The position numbers were made by a program, and so were the translations under genes. Source: an uncultured Flavobacteriaceae bacterium (GTDB taxonomy: Bacteria > Bacteroidota > Bacteroidia > Flavobacteriales > Flavobacteriaceae). Taken from it: 64,000 nucleotides of DNA. The stretch is taken from assembly GCA_947486785.1 (NCBI GenBank), contig CANKUU010000001.1, forward strand, positions 372,001-436,000. The letters are read 5' to 3'. Of this stretch, positions 8,654 to 16,811 are shown one piece after another. A model generated the notes under the pieces. That model had not been told where the DNA came from, searched no databases, and saw nothing but the letters and a program-made list of their open reading frames with translations. Each line of letters begins with the position of its first letter. Position 1 is the first letter of the stretch.

Positions 8654-10246
8654 TTATTTTTTATTTACAAATTTCATTAAATTAACATCATTTCCTAAAA
8701 GTACTTCCGTAGGATTAATTCGTCCGGCTATTGGCCCGTTTTCTAATTTTAAAACACCACGTGGACAAACAGCGGAACAAACGCCACAACCAACGCAGCT
8801 AGAGCGAACAATATTTTCGCCTTTTTGAGCGTAAGCACGAACATCAATACCTTGTTCACAATAGGTTGAGCAGTTGCCACAGGAAATACATTGCCCTCCA
8901 TTAGTGGTAATTCTAAATCGAGATTTAAATCGTTGCACAAAACCTAAATAGGCTGCTAAAGGACATCCGAAACGACACCATACACGATTACCAAAAATAG
9001 GATAGAAGCCAGTACCAATAACCCCAGCAAATACAGCGCCTATTAAAAAGCTATAGGTTGTCATAATGCTTTGTACTTTTATGCCAAATACCGTACTGGT
9101 TTCAGCAAAAAATCCGTACAAGGTAAAACCAGTCATTACCAATGCAAAAAGTAGAACACTATGAATAAGCCAACGCTCAACCTTCCACGAAAATAGTGAT
9201 TTGCTAGAATGTTGTCTGTAAGGATCTCCTAGAGTTTCTGCTAAACCACCGCAGCCACAAACCCATGAGCAGTACCATCTTTTGCCAAAAAAGTATACCA
9301 TAACGGGTACAATTACTAAAGTTAAAACAATACCCCAAACCAAAATGAACAGGCCTAATCCGCCGCTAGATAAAAGTTCTTTTAAGTTCCAGCTAAAAAA
9401 GAAATCATAGTCTAAAGGAAATGCATTTTTAAAATCATAGCCTTTTGAATAAGATAGTTGAAGTCTTACCATAATTTCAGGGATTAGAAACGCAAATACA
9501 ATTTGAAAAAATAATACAGAAGTAGTGCGCAGTACTTGATATTTGTTATGGCGATATTTGATATACATGCGTATGGCCATAACAGTCATTACCACGCAGT
9601 ACATAAAACCGTATACAAACCATTGGCCAGCAGGGTTTCCACTTAAACTTTTGCTTATGGGGTCTACTAAATAGGTCCAATTTATAGCATATTCAGATTT
9701 GAAATATAAAATAAGATAAAAGCTCACTAAAAAGAAAAAAACAAGCCAAGCTATCCACCCTTTATTCGTAGAACTTTGATGGTAGATATGATCGTTTTTA
9801 ATTCCTTTAGGGCCAAGAGTGACTACCTGTGGAACGATAAATAAAAGTGCACCTATAATACCTAAACCAAAGGTGAGAAACCACATAAGACCTTTGTTTT
9901 CTGGAATAAAGCCATAGCCCGATTTTTTTCGAATAGCAGTCGCCAAGTCATCAGAGCTTGTATATATTTTCTTGCTCCATTCTTTATTTTTTACATGAAC
10001 GCTATTGGCTTTATTAATACTTTCTTGAACTATTGGGGCTATTGCTTGATAACCGGCAAATTCTTTACCTACGATATTAGCTTCTAAATTTTTTTTGAAA
10101 ATTTCACTTTTTATACCATGATTTTCTATCAAGGTATCAAAGCTAGTTTTATCAAGTTTAAAGCTTCCTGAAAAGGGGAGTATGGCAAAAATTACGAGTG
10201 CTACTATAAAAAGAGCGATCCCTATGTTTTGTATTATTTTCATCAT
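8654..10246 (-). CDS. NapH/NosR-like membrane polyferredoxin (4Fe-4S)
   Basis: A 530-residue integral membrane protein with several helices and two typical 4Fe-4S clusters near the C-terminus: Cys 453/456/459/463 (QCISCGNCSTYC) and 484/487/490/494 (CVGCGVCSAVCP). Two further cysteine-rich membrane-edge motifs, WYCSWVCGCGG and VWCRFGCPLAAY, are the CxxxCP-type elements of NapH, NosR and CcoG proteins. An N-terminal periplasmic region of about 100 residues follows the first helix. It likely passes electrons between the quinone pool or a cytosolic donor and a periplasmic acceptor. It starts three bases after the FAD oxidoreductase gene ends, which makes that enzyme the probable electron partner. 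The terminal acceptor is not evident. Confidence 0.82.
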   Translation of the reverse strand: MMKIIQNIGIALFIVALVIFAILPFSGSFKLDKTSFDTLIENHGIKSEIFKKNLEANIVGKEFAGYQAIAPIVQESINKANSVHVKNKEWSKKIYTSSDDLATAIRKKSGYGFIPENKGLMWFLTFGLGIIGALLFIVPQVVTLGPKGIKNDHIYHQSSTNKGWIAWLVFFFLVSFYLILYFKSEYAINWTYLVDPISKSLSGNPAGQWFVYGFMYCVVMTVMAIRMYIKYRHNKYQVLRTTSVLFFQIVFAFLIPEIMVRLQLSYSKGYDFKNAFPLDYDFFFSWNLKELLSSGGLGLFILVWGIVLTLVIVPVMVYFFGKRWYCSWVCGCGGLAETLGDPYRQHSSKSLFSWKVERWLIHSVLLFALVMTGFTLYGFFAETSTVFGIKVQSIMTTYSFLIGAVFAGVIGTGFYPIFGNRVWCRFGCPLAAYLGFVQRFKSRFRITTNGGQCISCGNCSTYCEQGIDVRAYAQKGENIVRSSCVGCGVCSAVCPRGVLKLENGPIAGRINPTEVLLGNDVNLMKFVNKK

Positions 10247-10249
10247 CTA

Positions 10250-11602
10250 TTATGCCTTAGTGTTCTTGAAAATTCGTTTCCAACTTTTTTTCTTTGGTCG
10301 AATGGTGGTGCCATAATCTAAATTATATTTAGAAATAATTTTGTCCTCATATTGGGTATAAAATTCCGGATCAAAGTTAGCATCCTTTAAATATTCCATC
10401 ACCTCAGACACACTTCGTTTTTCGCTCAACCAACGGTCAAAAATTTCATGGCGCATACGAATGCCAAAAGTATTTATACCTAAAAATTGTTTGGTTTCTT
10501 TATCAAAAGCAACAGTAATACAAATATTTTCTTTGTCATCTCGCCAATGAAAATGCGCTTCATTGTCTTTTTTGTAACGTTCAGAAAAAACCCACCCATA
10601 GGTTTGGTACTCAATATCTAAAAATTTAGCAGAGTTAAACCAGTGGCCTGGTTTGTATTCAGTTTTTGTGCCACAAATGGTTTGCGCAAGTGTTTCGCCC
10701 ATCATTCTACCGGTATACCAAACAGCTTCAATAGGCCTTCTTTGGCCAATGCTTTCATGTTGTTCGGCACAATCACCAATAGCAAATATATCATCAATGT
10801 TCGTTTCTAAATAGCGGTTAACTTTTACACCGCGACCTATTTCAATTCCAGAATTTTTTAGAAAATCGATATTTGGTGAAACTCCGGCTGTAAGCCCAAC
10901 TACACTACACTCGATAGTGTCACCTTTATCTGTGGTAACGGCCTTTGCTCTTCCATTTTCATCAGCTAAAATTTCTACTAAATTAGTAGCCAAACGTAAA
11001 TCTATATGATGATCTAGAATATGCTCGTTAATTAATGCAGATTCTCCAGCAGGTAAAACCCCATTCCAAAAGCTAGTTTCTCTAACTAAAAATGTTACGG
11101 GTATTTTTCTACTACGAAGCATTTCGGCCATTTCAATGCCTATGAGCCCTCCACCAACAATAACTGCTCGTTTACAGGTTTTGTTGTCTGGTGCATTTGC
11201 TTCAAGCTGATCTAAGTCTTGCTTTGAATATAGGCCTTGTACACCCAATAAATCTTGACCTGGCCAACCAAATTTATTAGGTTTAGAACCAGTTGCAATA
11301 ATTAATTTATCATATTTGATAGGGTCACCGTTTGCCAAATCTATTTTCTTTTTGGCAGTATCAACAGTTTCTACTTTACCATTAACCAAGTCGATACGAT
11401 TCTTTTTCCAAAACCATTTCTCATAAGGTTGGGTATGTTCAAACGTCATATGCCCCATAAATACATACATTAAGGCAGTACGCGAAAAAAAATAGTCTGT
11501 CTCTGCAGATACTATAGTAATTTTTTTATTGGATTTTTTTCTAATATGCCTGGCAGCAGTAACTCCCGAAATACCATTGCCAATAATAACGATATGCTCC
11601 AT
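10250..11602 (-). CDS. NAD(P)/FAD-dependent oxidoreductase
   Basis: A 450-residue two-dinucleotide-fold flavoprotein of the pyridine-nucleotide-disulfide (NirB-N/rubredoxin-reductase-like) class. The FAD motif IIGNGISGVTAARHI lies at the N-terminus, the NAD(P) motif VIVGGGLIGIEMAEML at about 145-160, and the FAD ribityl motif FAIGDCAE at about 275-282. There is no CxxxxC redox disulfide, so it is not a glutathione-reductase-type enzyme. A C-terminal extension of about 100 residues follows the FAD fold. It is the first gene of a leftward operon with the membrane polyferredoxin, and a DUF547 gene reads away from the shared upstream gap. It probably feeds NAD(P)H electrons to the polyferredoxin. 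Confidence 0.85.
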   Translation of the reverse strand: MEHIVIIGNGISGVTAARHIRKKSNKKITIVSAETDYFFSRTALMYVFMGHMTFEHTQPYEKWFWKKNRIDLVNGKVETVDTAKKKIDLANGDPIKYDKLIIATGSKPNKFGWPGQDLLGVQGLYSKQDLDQLEANAPDNKTCKRAVIVGGGLIGIEMAEMLRSRKIPVTFLVRETSFWNGVLPAGESALINEHILDHHIDLRLATNLVEILADENGRAKAVTTDKGDTIECSVVGLTAGVSPNIDFLKNSGIEIGRGVKVNRYLETNIDDIFAIGDCAEQHESIGQRRPIEAVWYTGRMMGETLAQTICGTKTEYKPGHWFNSAKFLDIEYQTYGWVFSERYKKDNEAHFHWRDDKENICITVAFDKETKQFLGINTFGIRMRHEIFDRWLSEKRSVSEVMEYLKDANFDPEFYTQYEDKIISKYNLDYGTTIRPKKKSWKRIFKNTKA

Positions 11603-11803
11603 GAAATAATTTAAGTATGTTATTGCTTTGGTCGTTGTTAAACTTAAGAACTTAATAGCTTTGATTTATTTAGAAGCAGTTTAAATATGTCTTTTGTAAT
11701 AAATGGGCTATTATTTTTAAAAGTAGAAATCTAAAAACTATTATGAAGGTAAGGTAGGAGTTTTTTGAAGTATTCAATTATTTTTTTGTAGGGTTAATGA
11801 AAA

Positions 11804-11834
11804 TTGTTCGACTTACATGCCATAAGTAACTTTA
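11804..11834 (+). promoter_or_regulatory. Putative Bacteroidetes-type promoter for the DUF547 operon
   Basis: TTG at 11804-11806 is followed after 20 bases by TAACTTTA at 11827-11834, one mismatch from the -33/-7 pair TTTG-N19/20-TAnnTTTG. The predicted start of transcription would lie only a few bases before the ATG at 11848, giving a very short leader. This was read by eye. Confidence 0.4.
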
Positions 11835-11847
11835 TAATTACAAGAAC

Positions 11848-12567
11848 ATGATGAAAAATAGTAGTTTAATTCTAGTATTACTAGTCTCTGTGTCTTTCTC
11901 CTTTGGGCAAAGTAGTACTTCAGATTTTTTTAAAAAAGCCGACTCTTTCTTTAAGGAGTATGTTAAAAATGGTCTTGTTGACTATGCAGCAATAAAAAAT
12001 AACCCAGATGCTTTAAATGAGGTATTAGAAATGGCATCAAACATTTCTGTCTCAAAAGATCAAGCAGATGAGTACAAAGCTTTTTGGATAAATGGCTATA
12101 ACCTTCTGGTAATTGATGGCGTAATTAAAAAATACCCAATAAAGTCACCTTTAGATCAGCCAGGTTTTTTTGACAAAGAAAAAAAGAATTTAGCGGGTGA
12201 AGTAGTAACCCTAAATGATATTGAAAATAAGCTTCTTCGCAAGAATTTTCCTAAAGAAGCGCGATTTCATTTTGTACTTGTTTGTGGTGGTTTGGGTTGT
12301 CCTCCAATTATTAATGAAGCCTATGTGCCTAGTAAACTAGATGAGCAATTAGAGCGACAGACTACAAAAGCAATAAATGACCCTAAGTTTATTCGACTTC
12401 AAAAAAATAAGCTTAAAATTTCACAGATATTTGAATGGTATAAAAGTGATTTTGAACATGAGGGTAAAGTTACAGACTTTATCAATAAGTATAGATCTGA
12501 AAAACTGCCAGAAAAAGTAAAAGTGTCTTATTACCCGTATGATTGGACCTTAAACGAAGCGCAATAA
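11848..12567 (+). CDS. DUF547 secreted protein (first of two in the window)
   Basis: A 239-residue protein with a signal peptide (residues about 1-20, ending SFSFGQ) and a DUF547 domain. Shared marks with the second DUF547 protein of this window (18633-19505) include FWINGYNLLVI, the YPIKS element, the LNDIENKLLRKNF segment, a Cys motif (CGGLGCPP), an IFEWYKSDF motif and the terminal YDWTLNEA. The function of DUF547 is not established; a conserved Cys/His set suggests an enzyme. It is divergent from the FAD/polyferredoxin operon and is followed by an outer-membrane barrel gene. A double start ATGATG (11848/11851) leaves the start uncertain by one codon. Confidence 0.8.
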   Translation: MMKNSSLILVLLVSVSFSFGQSSTSDFFKKADSFFKEYVKNGLVDYAAIKNNPDALNEVLEMASNISVSKDQADEYKAFWINGYNLLVIDGVIKKYPIKSPLDQPGFFDKEKKNLAGEVVTLNDIENKLLRKNFPKEARFHFVLVCGGLGCPPIINEAYVPSKLDEQLERQTTKAINDPKFIRLQKNKLKISQIFEWYKSDFEHEGKVTDFINKYRSEKLPEKVKVSYYPYDWTLNEAQ

Positions 12568-12658
12568 TTGTTTAAATAGCAAGCGCTCACTTTAGTTTGA
12601 TCTCAAACTATTTTTTAAATCAGACATCGAAATAACCAAGAATTTTAAAATTAAGGAA

Positions 12659-13561
12659 ATGAAAAATATGAAGAATTATTTAGTGGTTTTAGCAGCTTTA
12701 CTTACCACGTTATTGAGTGTTGCTCAAGAAGATGAAGGCACAACAGGCGAAATGGATGATCAAAAAGAACAAAGTAATATTCAACAATATACGCCTTCTA
12801 AACTTATTGGAAAAGGTCAAGTAGACGTAAAATGGTTTAATAATTTGTACACACAAACTAAAATTGCTGGTACAGCGGTTAAACAACCACGAAGTACTTT
12901 TTTTACTTCTACGTTTGAGTTTTATGCAGGGGTAGGCAATTCTAAAAGGGTTAATTTAGGTTTAATAGCGCGGTTTCGATCAAATGTGATCAATGATAGA
13001 GACGCTTTAGATGTTTTTAAGTTTGATGGTGAAACCGGAACGGCTCGCTCAGGATTTACTGCAATTGCGCCAGCAATCAAATTTGTTCCTTTTGTAAGTT
13101 TGAGTAATTTTAGCATTCAAAGTTCTCTTTTTATTCCCTTAATAGACAATGAAGTGGAAGAAGACGTTTTTTTAGAACAAAAAGGCTTTGTTTGGCAAAA
13201 TCGTCTGTATTATGATTACACATTTCCTGGAGGAGATTGGCAACTATTTACAGAATTTACTACTGAGTTAAATTTTGGTTCTGGTGATGAAAGTTTTGCA
13301 AACAATAGCCTTAATTTAAATCCTGGTGTATTTTTAAGCTATTTTCCAAGTTCAAAGTTTACCATTTTAGCCTTGGCTCAACATTCACAACGCTTAGATT
13401 TAGGGAATAATTTTTCTCAAGATTTTACCGCCTTGGGCGGTGGTGTAAAATATCAGCTAACTAAAGCATTAAATTTAGAACTCTTATACACTAATTTTGT
13501 AAGAGGTAGTAATACGGGGCTTGGTGAAACCTTTAATTTAGGGTTGCGAGGAATATTTTAG
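12659..13561 (+). CDS. Outer-membrane beta-barrel protein, unknown function
   Basis: A 300-residue secreted protein with a signal peptide ending about SVAQ (residue 22) and a short acidic linker. The rest consists of alternating hydrophobic/polar strands rich in aromatic residues and ends in phenylalanine (LGLRGIF), the usual barrel terminus. The sequence suggests a 10-14-strand barrel of the MetA-pathway or transporter type, but I recognise no specific family. It follows the DUF547 gene by 91 bases and precedes the GH113 lipoprotein, with the same orientation. A role in passing a small substrate across the outer membrane is possible but unproven. Confidence 0.6.
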   Translation: MKNMKNYLVVLAALLTTLLSVAQEDEGTTGEMDDQKEQSNIQQYTPSKLIGKGQVDVKWFNNLYTQTKIAGTAVKQPRSTFFTSTFEFYAGVGNSKRVNLGLIARFRSNVINDRDALDVFKFDGETGTARSGFTAIAPAIKFVPFVSLSNFSIQSSLFIPLIDNEVEEDVFLEQKGFVWQNRLYYDYTFPGGDWQLFTEFTTELNFGSGDESFANNSLNLNPGVFLSYFPSSKFTILALAQHSQRLDLGNNFSQDFTALGGGVKYQLTKALNLELLYTNFVRGSNTGLGETFNLGLRGIF

Positions 13562-13612
13562 TCATAAAGATTGAATAAAATAGTTTACTTTTGGTTTCTT
13601 AAATGCAAATGA

Positions 13613-14614
13613 ATGAGGAACTTAGGAATTGTTTTGTTTTGTTTAATTCAATTTTCATGTGCAAGCCAAAAGGTAAATAAAATTAACGGAGTTAGTTTTG
13701 TAGCTTCTGGTGATAGGGTTACTCAAGAGCAGGTAGACGAGGTGCTTTCTATTTATGCAAACCATGCAGCGGTTATGCCTTTCGGATTTATTAAAGATAT
13801 TAATACTCCTAAAATCATATATAATTCTGATCGTCAATGGTTTGGTGAAACCAAAGCAGGAGTAAAACAGTATGCTGAACTTTTGCAGAAAAATGGGGTT
13901 AAAGTGATGATTAAGCCTCAGATCTGGATTTGGAAAGGTGAGTTTACGGGTTCTTTAACCATGAACTCTGAAGAAGATTGGAAAATTTTAGAATCTTCCT
14001 ACGAACAATTTATTTTAACTTATGCACGACAGGCGCAAGAAATTAATGCCGAAATATTTTGTATTGGTACTGAATTAGAGCTTTTTGTTAAAAATAGACC
14101 AGCGTATTGGATAAATTTAATAAAAAAAATAAGGCAGATTTATGACGGAAAACTAACCTATGCAGCTAATTGGGATGAATATACTAAAACCTCTTTTTGG
14201 AGCCAATTAGACTATATTGGCATTGATGCCTATTTTCCGTTATCTGATAAAAAAACACCTTCTGTACAAGAACTCAAAAACGCATGGAAACCGTGGAAAA
14301 AGAATATTATGACTTTAGCCAAATCAGAAAATAAGAAAGTGCTTTTTACCGAATTTGGTTATCGAAGTATTGATTTTAATGCAAAAAAACCTTGGGCGGT
14401 AGATCAACATTCTGAAGGGGTAAACCTTGAGGCGCAAGTAAACGCTAAACAGGCTATTTTTTTAGAGTTTTGGTCCGAGGATTGGTTTGCAGGAGGCTAT
14501 GTTTGGAAGTGGTTTATTGATCACAACAATGCTGGCGGAAATACCGATAATCGATTTACACCGCAGAATAAACCTGCGCAGCAAGTGTTAAAAGAGTTTT
14601 ATAAATCACATTAG
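13613..14614 (+). CDS. GH113-like glycoside hydrolase, lipoprotein
   Basis: A 333-residue TIM-barrel glycosidase with a lipoprotein signal (LIQFSC, lipid Cys16). The two catalytic glutamates are visible in the expected places: IGTELELF (E154, general acid/base) after strand 4 and LFTEFGYRS (E247, nucleophile) after strand 7. The pattern, together with YIGIDAYFPL, matches GH113, whose characterised members are beta-mannanases or mannosidases. It would act in the periplasm or at the outer membrane. The next gene, another lipoprotein, starts two bases after its stop. A -7-like TACTTTTG lies at 13586-13593, without a clear upstream element. The natural substrate is unknown; there are no SusC/SusD genes nearby, so this is not a standard polysaccharide-utilisation locus. 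Confidence 0.78.
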   Translation: MRNLGIVLFCLIQFSCASQKVNKINGVSFVASGDRVTQEQVDEVLSIYANHAAVMPFGFIKDINTPKIIYNSDRQWFGETKAGVKQYAELLQKNGVKVMIKPQIWIWKGEFTGSLTMNSEEDWKILESSYEQFILTYARQAQEINAEIFCIGTELELFVKNRPAYWINLIKKIRQIYDGKLTYAANWDEYTKTSFWSQLDYIGIDAYFPLSDKKTPSVQELKNAWKPWKKNIMTLAKSENKKVLFTEFGYRSIDFNAKKPWAVDQHSEGVNLEAQVNAKQAIFLEFWSEDWFAGGYVWKWFIDHNNAGGNTDNRFTPQNKPAQQVLKEFYKSH

Positions 14615-14615
14615 T

Positions 14616-15341
14616 ATGAAACGATTTGGCGTTCTATTTTTGATGGCAAATATTTTGAGTTGTTCAACAGACTCACTAGCAGAACAACTAACTCTAAGCA
14701 ATAGTTTTACAAACCAACAAGTTGTTCAAGAAAATGTAATTGCATGCGCTGCTAGTAGTGATGAAGATGAAAGTATTAATGTCTTCTTTTACCCTAGAAA
14801 TGGAGCTACTAACTTTCAATATTTTGAAACTGCAGATGCCAGCGTGGATAAGGATAATTTTGATAACTACATTCCAGTTATTGTGCCTGTACGAGATGTT
14901 TTTAATGGATATCTTAAGAAATTTGAAATTTTTTCTGAAACGGAAAAATGGATTATTGTTTCTTTTGATGAAGGTTTAAAAACTCATTTATCTGCTCCAA
15001 TTCGATTAAAGCATCTTACCAAACCAACCGAATATATTTCTGAAAACGTTTCTATTGATGCGTCTACAAAAATGCCTGTATTTTCTTGGCAAAATGGTAG
15101 GTATGCAGATACAGAAATATATTTTCAGGTAATTTCAAGTATTTACAACAACTTACTTTCAGGTACATATACCTACGAAAAACAATTTCAATACTACAAT
15201 CTAGATTTAGTTGTTTTAAATATCACGACCAGTACACCGCCAGAATTAACTAGTAATTTGCCCTATAAATTTTCGCTGTTAGGGGTAAGTGAAGATAATT
15301 GGGTGAATTTTTTTTCTGAGAAAATATTTACCGTTAACTAG
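14616..15341 (+). CDS. Hypothetical lipoprotein
   Basis: A 241-residue protein with a lipoprotein signal (MANILSCSTD, lipid Cys at about 16). The mature part is beta-rich, with pairs of hydrophobic strands such as KFEIFSETEKWIIVSFDEG and YFQVISSIYNNLLSG, suggesting one or two immunoglobulin-like or lipocalin-like domains. I recognise no family. It starts two bases after the GH113 gene and precedes a BamA-like barrel, so it is likely co-expressed and may be exported with them. Confidence 0.6.
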   Translation: MKRFGVLFLMANILSCSTDSLAEQLTLSNSFTNQQVVQENVIACAASSDEDESINVFFYPRNGATNFQYFETADASVDKDNFDNYIPVIVPVRDVFNGYLKKFEIFSETEKWIIVSFDEGLKTHLSAPIRLKHLTKPTEYISENVSIDASTKMPVFSWQNGRYADTEIYFQVISSIYNNLLSGTYTYEKQFQYYNLDLVVLNITTSTPPELTSNLPYKFSLLGVSEDNWVNFFSEKIFTVN

Positions 15342-15401
15342 GTGATTAAACTGATTTTTTTGTTTAATTTTTACTTTATCTTTGGCTTGTCGAAATAGAT
15401 A

Positions 15402-16667
15402 ATGTTGATGATTAGGACATTTTTTTTTGTGATGTTTTTTATGCTTTTTGCCCGTTGCTTTGCGCAACAGCACTTGGTTTCAAGCTTGAATGTTGAAGGT
15501 AATTCTCGCACAAAAACTGTGTTTCTAAAGAGAATTATTAAGGTAAGGGCCGGAGATCTTTTAGATTCAGTTGTAATTGCAAATGACATTCGTAGATTAA
15601 GTCGCCTTCCGTCAGTTGCCCGTGCCAATTTTGAAGTGATTATCTCAAAAGAATCATGCCAAGTAATTTATCACATAGAAGATAATTTTACTTTAATACC
15701 CTATGCAAACCTTTTTTCATCCTCTAATGATGATTTTGCTTTTCGTGTAGGTTTGCAAGAGTTTAATTTTTTAGGAAGAAATATTACACTAGGTGGCTTT
15801 TATCAACTCGATGTTTTTAATTCAGTTGGGTTAAGTTTTCGGGCGCCTTATCTATTTAGCCCCAAGCTAGGTATTTCTCTAAATTATCATAATATTACTA
15901 CTCAAGAACCAGTTTTTTTTAATAATACTACTGCAGATTATAGATACAACAACAAGGCAGTTGAGGTTTTAGGTTTGTACGAGTTTAATACAAAAAATAG
16001 GGTGGAGTTTGGGTTTAGCCCGTTTACAGAAGAATATTCTTATTTGTCTGGAGCATCTTCTAATGAAGTTCCGAAAAATTTAACGGTAAAGAAGCATCTT
16101 TTAAAACTAATTTATGACTACAACGCTTTAGAATATTTTTATCAGTACGTTGAGGGTTTTAGAAGTAATTTAAATTTGCAATATGTGGGTAGTTCAAGTG
16201 CAAGTGCCCCTAAGTTTATAATAGGTTTTAATGATTTTACATATTTTAGACGTATCGGTGAAAAAGGGAATTGGGCAAGCCGTTTACGTTTAGGTTTAGC
16301 TAGTAATGTAGACACCCCATTTGCTCCTTTTTCGGTAGATAATAATTTAAATATTAGGGGTGTTGGTAATACTATTGATCGCGGTACAGGGGCCGTTGTT
16401 TTTAATACAGAGTATAGGCATACTTTAGTAGATCGGCGATGGTTTGTATTGCAGAGTAATATTTTTGTTGATGGTGGTTCTTGGCGAAACCCAGGGGGAG
16501 GATTGGGCGATTTTGCTGACAGTCAAAATATTCGTATTTACCCAGGTGTTGGGCTACGGTTTATGCATAAAAAGATTTTTAATGCCATATTTCGAATAGA
16601 CTATGGTTATGGGATCACCAAAGAAGGTTCTAAAGGCTTAGTTTTTGGAATAGGTCAATATTTTTGA
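15402..16667 (+). CDS. BamA/TamA-family outer-membrane protein with a single POTRA-like domain
   Basis: A 421-residue protein with a signal peptide (ending ARCFAQ, about residue 22). It has one POTRA-like domain (VEGNSRTKTVFLKRIIKVRAGD, read in two parts, to about residue 95) and a 16-strand-type barrel ending KGLVFGIGQYF. The barrel carries the IRGVG motif and a DRGTG segment, similar to the (V/I)RGY/F element of Omp85 proteins. Full BamA has five POTRA domains, so this is a short Omp85 relative, similar in layout to other small surface-antigen (D15) proteins. The substrate is unknown. It may help insert or export the adjacent lipoprotein or barrel proteins. An ATG two codons downstream is an equally good start. 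Confidence 0.75.
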   Translation: MLMIRTFFFVMFFMLFARCFAQQHLVSSLNVEGNSRTKTVFLKRIIKVRAGDLLDSVVIANDIRRLSRLPSVARANFEVIISKESCQVIYHIEDNFTLIPYANLFSSSNDDFAFRVGLQEFNFLGRNITLGGFYQLDVFNSVGLSFRAPYLFSPKLGISLNYHNITTQEPVFFNNTTADYRYNNKAVEVLGLYEFNTKNRVEFGFSPFTEEYSYLSGASSNEVPKNLTVKKHLLKLIYDYNALEYFYQYVEGFRSNLNLQYVGSSSASAPKFIIGFNDFTYFRRIGEKGNWASRLRLGLASNVDTPFAPFSVDNNLNIRGVGNTIDRGTGAVVFNTEYRHTLVDRRWFVLQSNIFVDGGSWRNPGGGLGDFADSQNIRIYPGVGLRFMHKKIFNAIFRIDYGYGITKEGSKGLVFGIGQYF

Positions 16668-16724
16668 TCGTGCGGTATTCTAAAGATAATTGTTTACCAA
16701 AACGTTAATTAATTTATTTGCTAA

Positions 16725-16757
16725 TTGGTTTACATATTGTTAAGATCTTTAATTTTG
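16725..16757 (+). promoter_or_regulatory. Putative promoter for the amidase gene
   Basis: TAATTTTG at 16750-16757 is a full match to the TAnnTTTG -7 element. TTG at 16725-16727 sits 22 bases upstream, at the loose end of the accepted spacing. The leader to the ATG at 16812 would be about 48 bases. Confidence 0.4.
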
Positions 16758-16811
16758 TTTTAGCTTATAAACTCTTTAGGCATTGTTTTTGAAAAGGCTA
16801 AGCGATATACA

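Noticed and set aside
8749-8940. 63-residue minus-strand frame rich in Cys-containing codons
   Set aside because: It is an out-of-frame shadow of the polyferredoxin gene's 4Fe-4S region.
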